From positions 322,569 to 365,606 of the forward strand of contig MU006093.1 of assembly GCA_010093705.1 (NCBI GenBank): DNA of 43,038 nt, in the 5' to 3' direction. The notes beneath the pieces were generated by a model. The model had not been told where the DNA came from and made no database searches. It worked only from the letters and a program-made list of their open reading frames with translations. The number at the start of each line of letters is the position of its first letter. Position 1 is the stretch's first letter. A program made the position numbers and the translations under genes. The stretch comes from Patellaria atrata CBS 101060. Taxonomy: Eukaryota > Ascomycota > Dothideomycetes > Patellariales > Patellariaceae. Below, piece after piece: positions 10,805 to 27,259 of this stretch.

Positions 10805-11455
10805 TTAATCCTCCACCGTTTGAGTGGGTGAAGATAGTACCTGAGACATCATCTCGAACTGTCCACCCTCAAAACCGAATTCCACAAGGGCATCCTCAAA
10901 TGCCACCGGCCTTTCGTCCTTCGACGTGGATGCCGGTGACTCTACAGGGGTATTCGGCGTTGTCCTTCCTTGATCCGCGAGCTCGGCAGCCTCGTACTCA
11001 TCAGGTGTCATCTGATCGTCCACCTCGAAATCCATCAAGTCACCAAGCTCCTGCTCGATACTCAGTAACTATTCTTCATTCTCCGTAGATGCCAGCGAAA
11101 GTACGGGGTTATATATAGAAATACTCATCCGTGTCTCCTCGCGAGGGATGAACTTGACAGGATGACCATTGTTTTCCAAGGCCCTTTCAACCGTCTCGTC
11201 GTGTACTACCTCCAGACCCCTCACCCGCCTTACTGCCTCATCGATTATGCTCACGGCTTTGAGCGCCGCGAGTCCTTTTGCCATCTTCACGCTGGTCGCT
11301 GTGGCTTGGAATGTACCGTCTACAAAGGCCTCATCGTACCTGAGCTTTATGGTGGCTTCATAACTGTTGTCCACTTTGTACACATAGGATTCGAAATGGG
11401 ACAGTGCGCCGGATTGGGCGAGCTCGTGTAGTTGTTCGTACGCGTTGCCGGCCAT
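10805..11455 (-). CDS. Small protein with a dsRBD-like N-terminal fold (hypothetical)
   Basis: Two exons, 11455-11105 and 11050-10805, separated by a 54-nt intron (GTAC donor, GAGCAG acceptor), give 198 aa. I start at MAGNAYEQLHELAQSG; an upstream in-frame non-ATG extension is probably 5' UTR. Residues 4-75 follow the helix - three strands - helix layout of double-stranded RNA-binding domains: AYEQLHELAQSG, then YEATIKLRYDEA and GTFQATATSVKMAKGLAALKAV, the last resembling the conserved SKKxAKxxAA helix. The second half is acidic and disordered, with EVDDQMTPDEYEAAELADQ. No Dicer or helicase domain is attached, so any RNA-binding role is inference. It lies tandemly downstream of the beta-galactosidase gene. 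Confidence 0.65.
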
Positions 11456-11868
11456 TTCCTTTCTATTCGAGATTGTATGAGAAGGATATGGTAGATAAGA
11501 GGACTTTGATGTTTTGAACGTGTAAGAGCTGTATTGGTTTTTCAAGTGCGTGATAATAATTCTTAGAAGATGTAAGGTGGACAGCGGTTATTGTGAGAGA
11601 ATTCAGCAAAGAATTTTGCTGACAGCGCAGAGGAGCTTAAATAATTTCGAATGGTAACGCGCCACATACAAAAGCTTGATATGGGTAATGCGCCACAGTC
11701 AAAACACTGATAAGGTAGGAAGAACCAAGGTATCATGCGCGTCGACTTCTGGATAGTCAAATTCACACTCCCCAACAGAATGTATATCAAGTCTATGATG
11801 AACGAGCTCTATACAGCATAACCAAGGAAAACAAGAAATGATCTACCGTTCTTCACACACAATACATT
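11456..11868. other. Intergenic region between the beta-galactosidase and dsRBD-like genes
   Basis: About 410 bp between two minus-strand genes. It should hold the 3' end of the upstream gene and the promoter of the downstream one. Part of it is open in frame with the downstream gene (up to about 11545) but has no ATG. Nothing else is recognisable. Confidence 0.5.
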
Positions 11869-16503
<4,635 letters not shown>

Positions 16504-17713
16504 TTATGAAGTGTCAAGCCCAGCATTCGAAGATCTTGCTGCCTTCTTTCTAGAACCCTTATCTCCATCGTCCCTCTTCCTCTTCGTAGTCCTGCTTTGC
16601 CCACCTTTGGGGCGATATGGTTCGTCGTCCTTGCTCCGCTTCCCACGTCCACTGCTGTGTCCGGTTTCCGGCACGAATCCTATCTCCTCGTCAAGTAGGT
16701 CTTGCTCTGTCTTATGTACTGATGGGGTAGCTACCGATGCAGCAGCAATGCTTGCACGCTTTGCGGCAGACCGTGCGCTCCCCCCCTTAGGTCCCGATTT
16801 TTCCGACGCGTTCTCGTGATCCTGAAGGAATATACTGGGCTGATTTCGTCGTAGCCAGTTATATACGGAGTTAGGGTTGTTGAGGCTGATATCCCTATCA
16901 CTTGGAATGGGCCGATTCAAGGTCGGAATGGGTCGTCCTATCGCATCATCGGGATTATAAAGGAAAGGATCAGTAAGAGTGGTGTCGAGAGCAAGAAGAT
17001 ACTCTTCCTCGTGATTCGGAGTCAGATAGCCTGGAAGATCAACGCCAAACGTCTCCTCGGAAAAAAGATCGGCAGGTAAGTCGTGGGTCATTAATGGTCT
17101 CGTGTGTGGAGTCTTCAGTAAGGATGCCAGAGCCTTTGGACGTCTAGGTACGAGTTTCTGGGTTAATGAAGCTTCGACGGCCGCGTACTCCTCCGCTGAC
17201 ATTTCTCCTGATACCAATTCTGCCCGAGCTTCTCTCAATGCGCGTTGGATAGCTTCTGGATCGAGATCATCGTCTGTTTCTAAAGAAGGTACGGCGGATG
17301 TACTTGGGGAGGGCGATCGAAGGTCGAAACGGAAAGTATTCGGGACGCGGACAGATTCATTGAGGTCAAGTAATATTTCCATGAGTTGGCTGTGAAGCAG
17401 TTAGACATATAGTGGACGATTTGCGTAGACTGCGTACTCATTTTGCTCTTGAAGCCGTCGTGCCAATGCCCAAGCTTTGTGCTCCTCCTTAAACAACGCG
17501 TTGCTCTCCATCATGGTTCGGTCAAATTTATGGCGTAGCTTTACGTATTTCCTCCTAGTATATTATTAGTGATGAATCGTGAATGAGCTTTTCTGCGCAA
17601 GCTTACTTCATTGACTTTTTGCTCTGCCTTTGGGGATCAGTATCCATCCAGTCTGTAACCGGAATCGGCTCTGGATGTGCTGGATGAGAGACGATATGAC
17701 TTAAAGAAGCCAT
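16504..17713 (-). CDS. iec3: INO80 chromatin-remodelling complex subunit Iec3
   Basis: Fungal INO80 subunit of the Ino80_Iec3 family, nuclear. Three exons, 17713-17607, 17554-17438 and 17389-16504 (introns 52 and 48 nt), give 369 aa. The N-terminal block rebuilt by splicing, SKKSMKRKYVKLRHKFDRTM followed by MESNALFKEEHKAWALARRL and QEQNDQLMEILLDLN, is the family signature helix. The middle is disordered, with EYLLALDTTLTDPFL and PIPSDRDISLNNPNSVYNWL, and the C-terminus is a basic Lys/Arg-rich tail (KRKRDDGDKGSRKKAARS) suited to nuclear import or DNA contact. The start MASLSHIVSHPAHPEPIPVT is typical of fungal members. It diverges from ORM1. Confidence 0.88.
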
Positions 17714-18506
17714 GGTGAGAGTATTCTTTTTAAAAGCTGCTTAAGAATACTTTCCGACGATCAGTCAATCTGGAGGAGTTTAAAACTGACGTGAAAGGTT
17801 GAAGTTGTTGAGGACGTGTTCTGGTCAATCCCGTCGCGGGTGCTTGTAGCGTTTTCTTTACAGTACCGTATCGTACAGGTAGGATAGGCAGGCGCGTCCC
17901 TGGTCAAAAAAGCTTGTCTGACGTCCCTTGAACTTGTTGAAATGCAGGCGCTCCACAAGCGACTTCAGGCATTATTTGTCCTCGTACCTACTGATGCTTC
18001 TCCAAACTGCATCATCACAATCAACAACCATTTCACACCATTCACTTTTATACCCATTGACGTATTTTGCATTCTTTCAATTCTCATATAGCTCTTGGGA
18101 GCTGGAACTTCATAGTTCTACCGACTTGGTAATCACAGCCAAAAAGGTGCTTTTTTGGACTCGTCCGCAACAGTTGACGGCTTGCTCGGAATCATCATCG
18201 TGCGTGTCTCAAACGGTAAGTTCCACTCATTTGTCCACCATGTCAGCTTCACTGTATCTTCACTTCTACCCCGTTAAGGGTTCTTACATTCCCTGAAAAT
18301 CCCTAATATAGTACAGTGCAGTTTAGAATCACTGTCACCACCAAATTTGCCGTGCTCCTTACTCGCAACGCACCTCTACAAAAAGTCCAACATACAAACT
18401 CAACAATACCGCCAAACTGTCTCCATTAATCATCAATCGTGGCACACTTTCCTTCTCCGGCGAACCCCATCCCCGCCAACGAAGAGCTTCATCGGGAGAC
18501 GCAAAG
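17714..18506. promoter_or_regulatory. Divergent intergenic region between Iec3 and ORM1
   Basis: 793 bp holding both promoters and a probable long pyrimidine-rich 5' leader for ORM1 just before its ATG. A plus-strand frame at 17928-18296 has no ATG at its start and an unlikely Ser/Leu/Thr-rich composition, so it is treated as leader sequence. Confidence 0.5.
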
Positions 18507-19190
18507 ATGAGCTCATTTAAAGCAGGTCGAAGAAGGCGCTCCAGCAGCTTGATGTACACCGAACCAACTGAATCTCTAGAGCATATCAGTGATCAGGCTG
18601 CCTTACCCAACTTGAACGCCGAATGGGTTAACGCCAAAGGTATACTCTACCTGTTTGTTATTCACTGGTTGAGGAATAAATGGGTTATATATCCTTAAAT
18701 GTAGTAGAAGGTGCTAATCATTTTCAAACTAGGGGCTTGGGGAATTCATTTCGTCTTGATCGTATGCCTCAAAATATTTTACGATATTATGCCGGGCATG
18801 ACCCAAGAGGTGTCATGGACACTAACCAACATCTCCTACATGTTCGGCTCCTACCTCATGTTTCACTATGTACGTGGCGTTCCATTCGACTTTAACTCTG
18901 GCGCGTACGACAATCTCAACATGTGGGAACAAATCGACAATGGAGACCAGTACACGCCCACAAAGAAGTTCCTGTTCTTCGTGCCCATCTGTCTCTTTCT
19001 CGTGAGCACGCATTACACACATTACGATCTCACGTACTTCACCATCAACCTCCTGGCGACTATGGCTGTCGTCATAGCGAAGTTACCGATGGTACGTTTA
19101 CACTGATTATCAATATAGTAAGGTTTGCTTACTCTATTTTAGGCTCATCGCCTTCGTATCGGCCTCTTTTCCGGTCAACCTGACGATTGA
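18507..19190 (+). CDS. ORM1: ORMDL family protein, regulator of serine palmitoyltransferase
   Basis: ER membrane protein that restrains serine palmitoyltransferase, the first step of sphingolipid synthesis. Exons 18507-18639, 18733-19091 and 19143-19190 (introns 93 and 51 nt) give 179 aa. The ORMDL core is plain: LNAEWVNAKGAWGIHFVLIV, WTLTNISYMFGSYLMFHYVR, GVPFDFNSGAYDNLNMWEQI, then DNGDQYTPTKKFLF. Four hydrophobic segments fit the known topology. The cytosolic N-terminus has RRRRSSSL with S12-S14 preceded by four Arg, matching the RxRxxS sites that Ypk1-type kinases phosphorylate in yeast Orm proteins to relieve inhibition. The C-terminus ends HRLRIGLFSGQPDD. NCE102 lies 2 kb downstream on the same strand. 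Confidence 0.95.
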
Positions 19191-21191
19191 ATGTGAGCAT
19201 AAACATGGATTGGCGTTGGGGATTATGGCTTGCATTTCACGCAATACCCGTTGCTGGTTGGATTCATTCCTTAATTGAGAACATTCATGTAGTCACCCCA
19301 ATATTGGATGTCTACGGATGACAGACTACAGATTACAGAGGAGGAAAAATATATGTATTACACTGTGTCGATCTGAATACGCTTTGTGATCATCTCTTCC
19401 ATAACTCCCCACCTTCCCCCTCATGATTAACTTTTCTAGGTCCCTGCACGCTTGACGAATAACTAATTTCGCAGTATCAACCCAACAGGATTATCTGTAT
19501 GATCAAGCCCTGCGTACGGACTTGGGAATCTTTCATCCCTCTACGGCTTTCTACTACAAGCAGTCGGACCCACCTTTGAGAGTGAGCCTCCAGCAGTTAA
19601 GTCGATACCGTCAGGTCCTATATACACTTGGGATTACCTTTTGCATTTCAGCTGAGGCACGTTTGTAAGTAAGCGTTGGTAGGTAAGGACTGCACCAAGG
19701 GGAGGAGATACCTCTCCTTGACCAGCCACTCCTAAGTTCATATGCGGTTTGGTCTTGAGGACGGCGTACGAACCCTCTATCGTCTACACAATTGAGTTGA
19801 AGGTACGCTCGGGGTTCCACCCTGCATTATGCACTGTGCTGCACAATAACATTAGAGGTTTCTTTAAGAGTGGATGTATGGTAGGTGAGCAATGTAATGA
19901 TAGAGGAGGGGATGGCAAGGGTACACCAATTGATGTGTCTCCGACGTAAAAAGATATGTCTAACAAGAAATGCTTTTCGAATACGCTGTTCATCCTCTTA
20001 TAGATACTGTTGTACGGTTTGGTCATTATGATAATTTACACGCCATGGATTAATTCCTACTTCATACAGATTCATCGCTGATCACAAGATTGAGGTTATA
20101 TAACAGAAAAAAGGCAAAGTCGTTAACAAGCTGAAAGAGAAATGCTGTTCTTCATATATAGAAGAATTGACAGCCTACTCCGTACCGGCCTTTATTTATA
20201 CTAACCCTTTGTCGCGGTAGACTCGTACGGGTGTAGAACGATTACTGGTGGACTGCTAACCTTAGAGACTTGACTAGACCTCCTCACCCCTACTATCAAG
20301 TTCAATGTACGGTGGTTGACATCCATACGTTTAGACTATTCAACCCGAGGAGCTGGAATTACTATGAGAGCGAGCGTTCATCCAGGGGAAGAATACAACA
20401 CGGAGTAACAGTAAGGCGACGCTCGCGAGCACTCATCACTATTATCTTTCTGCCTGGGCATTTTGTAGATACCTAATTATGCTTTGAGCAGTACTTTGTA
20501 GAACTAGTGAACAAAGCAAGATTTCGTATTGCAAACGGATTGCGGTAAACGTATTTTCTTCCATCTCCACCAGCAATCCGATATAGTAAGTTCAATACGT
20601 ACGGTACCCTAACCAAGTCCTCTACCTTAGAGATGGTACAGTATTAAAAGATGGAGCGAAGGTCAAATAGGCATGACGCGCGGCGCCTTGTGCACTCACG
20701 GTTTCCAAGGCGACTCGCACCCGTGTATTACCAACAGTAGGAGTTGCAAGGTACCTTTAGAGAGATATGGGTACCTTACTGTACAGCAGAGGAAATACCT
20801 TAAGGCTGGAACTATTATAATGATGAAGAGCATCATGATTTGACAAGACAGTACAAGTAAACGGTCTTTATGGCCTCTGATGTTGGCATTGGACCGATTT
20901 GTTGTTCTCGGTCATCCTCGTCATAACTTGCTTAGTCGGGTGTCGGCAGCTCTTTGCTGGTTACATCATCATCACACCTATTCAATTCCGAGCACTCCGT
21001 CGGATGCCTATACCTTTAAGACATCCAACTTTTCCCTAAATACACCTCCATCGCCTACACCCTCAACAATTACAAGTGTAAATTCTCCGTCCCTCCAGAT
21101 ACCTACCCATCACCGTCTTCATCACAACGAAACCGATTCTTTCAGATAACAGAGCTCTTTATCCAGTCACAACAGGCTCGCTAGCATCATC
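19191..21191. other. Intergenic region between ORM1 and NCE102
   Basis: 2 kb without a supported gene. It holds short open frames (19205-19320 and 19490-19670) that look protein-like but lack joinable exons. An ACTGTGCTG-ACAATAAC word at 19833-19850 recurs at 27533-27550. The last 300 nt are pyrimidine-rich and probably form the NCE102 leader. Confidence 0.5.
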
Positions 21192-21813
21192 ATGGTTTCT
21201 CAAGCGCTTAACCTTGGTCTGAGAGGTCTGCAGGTATGAATTATGGAAACAAACATTTCACCGACACGAGCAAAAGCTGATCGCTGGCACAGTTCCTATG
21301 GACACTTCTTATAATGGCTCTTGTTGGTAACATGATTGCCACCTCGTACGCTGGAGACCCAAGCATTGTCAATTACACCATGTTCGTGTCTGTATTTGCC
21401 ATGCTGTCCCTATTCTACCTGATCCCTACAACTCTCAAACCTGATTTCTCCTTCCATCCTGCCTTGACGGTCGCATTGGACGCGATTAACACACTTCTCT
21501 TCCTTTGCGGTGCGATTGCCTTGGCAGCATATCTGGGTGTCCATAGCTGCAATAACAGGGTAGGTTATCTGGCTGCAGACCTTTTTTCAACCATTAACAG
21601 GAGATTCAGAGCTACACGTTAACGAACTTGGTGACCAATGGCTCAGTCGATACCGAAAAGCGCTGCAGGGAAGCGCAAGCGTCAACAGCGTTCCTGTGGT
21701 TCGGATTTGCTGCATTCGCCGCATCTCTGTTCTTCTCCATCGTTAGCAGCCGCGGCAGTGTAAACATGCGCGGCGGTATTCGCAGAGGTGGTCCATCTAT
21801 GAGCCAAGTTTAA
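21192..21813 (+). CDS. NCE102: Nce102-like MARVEL-domain eisosome protein
   Basis: Four-helix plasma-membrane protein of the MARVEL family. In yeast Nce102 sits at eisosomes, senses sphingolipids and damps Pkh kinases. Exons 21192-21233, 21293-21559 and 21601-21813 (introns 59 and 41 nt) give 173 aa, the usual size. Four hydrophobic segments are visible: FLWTLLIMALVGNMI, YTMFVSVFAMLSLFYLIPTT, LTVALDAINTLLFLCGAIAL and AFLWFGFAAFAASLFFSIV. The loop EKRCREAQASTAFLWF is a strong family block, and paired Cys in CNN and RCREA are present. The short tail RGGIRRGGPSMSQV is basic. The first exon codes only MVSQALNLGLRGLQ. Confidence 0.92.
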
Positions 21814-22507
21814 GAGTGGACGCCTGTGATAGCATCGAGTGGCTTCATTCGTATAATTAGTGCTGGAGACTGAGCCAAGTATAATGGTAATGATTCAATA
21901 TTCTTCTTCTTGGGTAATAGGGGATGCGGCGCACTCGAGCTATAATATTAGCTATTTCAGGTTTGAGCGATTCCGGTCACTTTCATCGGTTGCCGCCCAA
22001 AACGCGCTGTACGTATAAGAATTTTGGTCGAAGGTGCTGCTTAGGGTAAATTACTGGTAGTAATGTATTCTAGTTCTCAGCTGTTGGATTTAGTCAAACG
22101 GAGAGATCCAGATGAAATTGCAATTCGAGCCTCTCGATTAGCTAACCTCGTCTTTATAGGTGTACAATATATGCCTGTCTTCATAATTGTAATTCCTTTA
22201 ATATCGTTTTAAGCTTAATACACTTATGCCAGGACTGTAAATTGCTTTAAAATCACGTGTGGTCGGGAAACTGCTTCGGCTTCGGACCGGTATTCGTCTG
22301 ACGATGCAGAGCGCTCAGCACTAGGCAACACTGCAGCCCCAATGCCCCATACAAGGGCTCTGATAGTGAATGGACCATACAAATCATCATATCCGCAAGG
22401 CTGCAAATGTTCTCCGCAGAAGCATCTCTCGATCGGTGTATCACTCATCAGTTGGGGATGCCTAGTTTCTTGGTCATGCATTGCACGACAGTCTACAGAG
22501 AGGGACA
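21814..22507. other. Intergenic region between NCE102 and the AAA ATPase gene
   Basis: About 690 bp. It carries the NCE102 3' end, a T-rich stretch near 22140-22220 and the AAA-gene promoter. I see no other gene or repeat. Confidence 0.5.
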
Positions 22508-22516
22508 TATATAAAG
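22508..22516 (+). promoter_or_regulatory. TATA box of the AAA ATPase gene
   Basis: TATATAAAG 86 nt before the ATG at 22602, a textbook position for a fungal core promoter. A strong TATA suggests inducible expression, which is inference. Confidence 0.6.
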
Positions 22517-22601
22517 GGGACAATACCACAAAGGCATCCTCTTAACCTAATATTCAGTCATCTCTCAATTAATCAGTTTAAGAATCAAAACTTTATTCAT
22601 T

Positions 22602-25106
22602 ATGGACAGTGACCAAACTCGAAGATCTCAAATTGCGCTACCCTTGAGACGCGGTAGCTCTCATTCACAATCATCCTCGCACGACTCTAACCAGGACTAC
22701 ACTCTGATTACTGTCTCAAATAGTCAGGATGGTCGCGAGACGGACATTCAGTCAGTCGATGTTCCACCTCTTTCTGAGATTCTTGACCGGCTACCAAAGG
22801 TTCAACTTCAACATGCAAATGCCGTCGAGGAGAATGGAGAGCCAGATATAGGATCCAAAGCTGAGACTCAAGAACTTTATGAAGGCGGCTTCAAATGTGT
22901 CTGCTGCATAAACTGGGTCGACACGTTTCCAGAAGATATTAAGGCTCAGATCGAAGAGAAGAAGGAAAGCCAAAAGTATGCTCTCGTCGTCCGCAAGAAG
23001 AAAGGACATGCAGATCAGAAAGCTCTTGAGATGCATTCGATCGTCATTCAGAGCCCACTTCTAAAAAAGACTTTGAGCGAGATTTTCGAAGGATTTGATG
23101 GTATTACCGCTACCTTGAAAAACTTGATCTTCCATGCGCCTTTCCATGCGTTCTTCTACAGATGGGAGAGGATCAACAGAGCAGTGGAAGAGCTTGAAGA
23201 CCCAGAAGCTCTGAAGCACCTCCAGTTACTCCACGCAGCGATCGGACAGGATATGAGAGAGACGACCTCTTTGAAAGAAGACCTCCTGAAACACGGGGTC
23301 ATGACTTACAACTTTCTCTGGACCCTCTATGAGCCCGGAACTCTCCTTTATGCTCTTAGAGACGGTCAACATCGCTTCTATCGTCTTGTTCGCAGCGAGT
23401 ACTGCGACCAGGATAGAGATAGGTGCTATAACCTTCATTGCACCTATGTCGACTACGATGGGATTCAATATGGCTGTGCACCTATTGAGATTCGCATCAA
23501 CTATTTTAGTGGCACTGTGTCGGTGACGGACCTACCTGTCTATCCTGCGGAATTCGTACCTGGATATGAGGAGGTGAAGCAAGAATGCCTTGAAAGAGGA
23601 CGTAAGATCGTTAGCATGAGTGGTCACTATTATGGAAGTTATGAGGGAATGATGTACCAGCCAGGGTTCCAAGGCTATGGTGAAGATGCAAAACGTCAAG
23701 TAAGTGGAGTTTTTCCTTACTATCAAAGGCCCATCATCCCTTACTCTATATACGCCTATCCTATATACTGACGGTGAATTTTACCGATAGATCAACGGCC
23801 GCGTTATGGTCGATGCAGAGATGTATTGTCGTTGGAACCCCGGACAGAAGGTCATACTCGCACCACTTGATGCCAAATGTTTCCTCCCTGGCCTTGCCAT
23901 CCCTTCTAATAATAATGGCGGTCATGCTCAGGACCGCTATTCTAATTCTGCACCGATGTTTCAGCCACCTCCTCCACCTCCTCCCCCACCTGGGATGCCA
24001 GGTCCTGATAGATACGAACAAATATTATCTGGTCTGGGAAGTAAAAAGCCAGAGAGTAAGTGACGTCAACACCCGTTTGGATCAAGCTGACGGAGAATAG
24101 AAAATGTTGAGTTGACTGAGGAGCAACTGCTACTCTGCAGCCCTATGGTTAGGGGTTACTGCATGACTTCGAAAACATGGGGTAAGTTTGGCGGAATGAT
24201 CCTTCCTTTAGACATAGCCTAAGTACTTACTGATATTCCTCAGGCCGGTTCTACGTAGATTTCATTCAAGAGGTCAAATGGAACGAAGACGCCTTCCCCA
24301 GCCTCGTCCTTCCAAACGACTACAAAGAGCTCATCCTCACCTTCGCCGAGAGCCACCTTCAAAACAAGAGTTTCTTTGACGACGTGATCGAAGGCAAAGG
24401 CCAAGGCATCATCATCCTCCTCTCCGGCGAGCCTGGCGTCGGCAAGACCCTCACAGCCGAATCCCTCGCCGAAAAGATGCGACTCCCCCTCTACACCATC
24501 GGCGCGGCCTCCCTCGGCAGCGACGCTCCCAGCGTCGAAGACTCTTTCGCCCAAATCCTCGAGCTCGCAACCAAGTGGTCCGCGGTGCTGCTCCTCGACG
24601 AGTCCGACGTCTTCCTCGAGACGCGCTCGTCCGCGCCCACGGACCTCGAGCGCAACAAGCTCGTCTCCGTCTTCCTCCGTCTGCTCGAGTACTACCGCGG
24701 CATCCTCTTTCTAACCACGAACCGCATCGAGAGCTTCGACTCCGCCTTCCAGTCGCGCATCCACCTCACCATCAACTACCCCAACCTCTCCGACGCCTCG
24801 CGCCTGCTCATCTGGCGCAAGCTCATCTCCAGGTCCAAGGACCTCCCGTCCGTGATCACGGACGACGAGCTGGAGCGACTCGCTTCGATTGATATTAATG
24901 GTAGGGAGATCAAGAATGTGGTTAAGACCGCGCAGCTGCTGGCTAGGCGTCATGAGCGTGCTCTGTGTGTGCAGGATGTGTATACTGTCATGAGGATCAC
25001 GCAGATGGTGCGGTGGATCCCAGATGCAAAGGGGGAGATGAGGTGGAGAAGAAGGAGGGCTGCGTTGGATGATGACGACGCGAGCGAGATTTCGGATTCG
25101 TTTTGA
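22602..25106 (+). CDS. AAA-type ATPase with fungal N-terminal domain (DUF7025-like)
   Basis: ATP-driven remodelling protein of unknown client. Exons 22602-23699, 23791-24055, 24101-24181 and 24244-25106 (introns 91, 45 and 62 nt) give 768 aa. The N-terminal region (about 90-380) matches the fungus-specific domain usually paired with this AAA module: LWTLYEPGTLLYALRDGQHR, YVDYDGIQYG and GTVSVTDLPVYPAEFVPGYE. A run of nine prolines follows near residue 430, then the conserved GYCMTSKTWGRFYVDFIQEV. Walker A is SGEPGVGKTLTAES (about 542-550), Walker B is AVLLLDESDVFLE (about 594-605; DES rather than DEA), sensor 1 is LTTNRIESFDSAFQSRIH. All core residues are present, so it should hydrolyse ATP. 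Exon 4 switches to C-ending codons, unlike the rest. Client and location are not known. Confidence 0.9.
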
Positions 25107-25959
25107 GGGAGGAACTTGTTGAGGTAATTCCTGGTGGCGGTAGTGGAGAGGCTCTGGTGAAGGTAACCAGCAGTAAAGGATACAGTTAATTATTCTCTTG
25201 CCCAAGTTAGCGAAATCGCAAATAAGGTACACCTAATGATCAATGTTCTTTATACCACGACTCTCGTCTGCTACCGTACGGCGCTAAAATGTTATCACTA
25301 ATCAACATCGCCCACCTATTTCCAAGTACCTCGTCTCCCTGCAACCTTTACCAGCACCATCCATACACACAACCATACCCTCCTTTCCCCGAATAGAACA
25401 GTGTCTCCTTCAATCCCGTTAGCTGTTAAACCAAAGATCTTATTCTTTATCTCCATCCTATACTATGCCATACTATCCCACTATTTTCTGCTTTCTCTAG
25501 TTGGGTGTACTTCGCTATCCCCGCGTCTTTTTCTTTCGACGTGGTTGCCGGGGTAACGCGATGGCTAGGTGTTTGTAAGGTACTCAGCGAGGGATTTGAG
25601 TTTCTTGTACGCCGCCGCGATGTAAGGTACGCCTGACGATGGGAACTCGGATGTAGGCTCAAGATACACTGGTTGAAGTTATACGCTTGATGTATGCGCG
25701 TTGGACTATGGAATACTCGGGGACATTAGGGAAGTAAGCATATATCAAACGGAAGAAATCTTCTGGTGGTATGGTATATACAGGTCTCTAATTTTATTTT
25801 AAGGGGACCCTGAAGTGCATGCGAAACTCTATTTTAGATCTTAAATCACTCCACAAATCGTGTTATACTTGCCCATCTCATCCATATGCGGTCCAAAAGT
25901 ATCATTTACATTCGTCCAAAACTCCAGCGAAGTCATAAACCCGACAATTGCCCTATCCC
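25107..25959. other. Intergenic region, convergent 3' ends of the AAA and ARO2 genes
   Basis: 853 bp between two converging stops. Just past the ARO2 stop a 38-codon minus-strand frame (25960-25845) looks protein-like but is out of frame with ARO2 and cannot be spliced to it. No RNA or repeat is seen. Confidence 0.5.
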
Positions 25960-27259
25960 TCACCTCGTCAACTGTTCCCCGTCTTTGACTAGGTTGGGTA
26001 ACAGCGCTCTCATCGCCTCTCTACCCCTTTGCGCACATACTGCGTCCATGATGACCAAACTCGCCATAGCTTCTACAATAGGAATCGCTCTCGGAACGAC
26101 GCAGGGATCGTGTCTGCCCTTTGCTTCTAAGATGCCATCCATAGCGTCATAGTCCGCAGTCGCCTGTGCCTGTCCGATAGTGGCGGGCGGCTTGAATCCA
26201 ACGGTGAAGTAGATATGTGCACCATTCGAGATACCGCCCTGTACGCCACCGGAATTGTTCGTCTTCGTCACCAACCGTGGTTTTTTCGGCGCGAAAGGGT
26301 TCGGCGCTGCTTCTTGCTGACCATCTGTGCCTACTGTGGATACCGCCTCGGCAGCGGTGAAAGGATCGTTATGCACGGAGCCTGGCATCTTGCAGCCCTC
26401 GAACCCGGACCCGATTTCAAATGCTTTCGTGGCTGGGATACTGAGCATGGCGTGTGCGAGCTTTGCCTCGAGCTTATCGAAGCATGGTTCCCCGAGCCCG
26501 GTAGGGACGTTGCGAATGACGCATGTGACGGTGCCGCCGATGCTGTCGTCGCGGTCACGGTACTCGCCCACGAGCTTCTCCATCGCATCGTTAATGGAGT
26601 GGTCTGGGCAGCGCACGGGGACGAAGGAGTCGACTGCTTCGCGGGAGATGGTGTCGAGGAGGTTCAAGAAGGCGGGGTTTGTGGAGGGCGTGGTGGAGGG
26701 TGGGAAGAGGGAAATGGAGCCAATGGAGGAAGTGAAGGCGACGATCTCTATATTATAGGCGGTGCGAAGATACTTTTCCGCTATTGCGCCGGCTGCGACA
26801 CGGCCTTTGAGGAGGAAGTCAGTATGCTTTGTGCATATGATTCCTTGGGGGGAACTACTTACCAATTGTCTCTCTAGCACTACTTCTTCCGCCGCCACTG
26901 CTCGCCTTGACTCCATACTTCTCTAGATACGTGAAGTCCGCATGGCTAGGCCTGGGATACAGGTCCATGGTCTTATTTCCATAGTCCTTCGGTCTCTGAT
27001 CCTTATTCAACACTCGTAAGCCAATTGGAGTTCCCAGAGTGATGCCAAACTCTGTCCCAGACTGTATCTCGACCAGATCTGCTTCGTTCCTCGGAGTCGT
27101 AATCGCGCTTTGTCCGGGTCTTCTGCGTGTCATTTGGGGTTGTATATCTGCTTCTGTGAGCAGCATGCCCGGCGGGCAGCCATCTATGATGCAGCCAACG
27201 GAGCGACAGTGCGATTCGCCGTAGGTTGTAACGCGAAAGTGAGAGCCAAAGGTCGACAT
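25960..27259 (-). CDS. ARO2: Chorismate synthase
   Basis: Last step of the shikimate pathway: converts 5-enolpyruvylshikimate 3-phosphate to chorismate with reduced FMN, feeding Phe, Tyr and Trp synthesis in the cytosol. Exons 27259-26863 and 26804-25960 (58-nt intron) give 413 aa. I start at [20 protein letters not shown], the family start, rather than at an upstream non-ATG. Signatures: GESHC near the N-terminus, MTRRRPGQS, the [14 protein letters not shown] loop rebuilt across the intron, and [13 protein letters not shown]. The intron ends in AAAG, a rare acceptor, and this junction is fixed by protein conservation. An insertion around [19 protein letters not shown] is longer than in bacteria. 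Fungal enzymes carry their own flavin reductase activity. Confidence 0.95.

Noticed and set aside
17928-18296. 122-codon plus-strand frame upstream of ORM1
   Set aside because: No ATG at the start, Ser/Leu/Thr-rich composition, and position in the ORM1 leader. Judged fortuitous.
19205-19670. Two short protein-like frames after ORM1 that might be a gene relic
   Set aside because: The frames cannot be spliced into one product and each is short enough to occur by chance.
25845-25960. A 38-codon frame just past the ARO2 stop that looks like a C-terminal extension
   Set aside because: It is in another frame, and the only possible intron would be about 11 nt. ARO2 is already full length.
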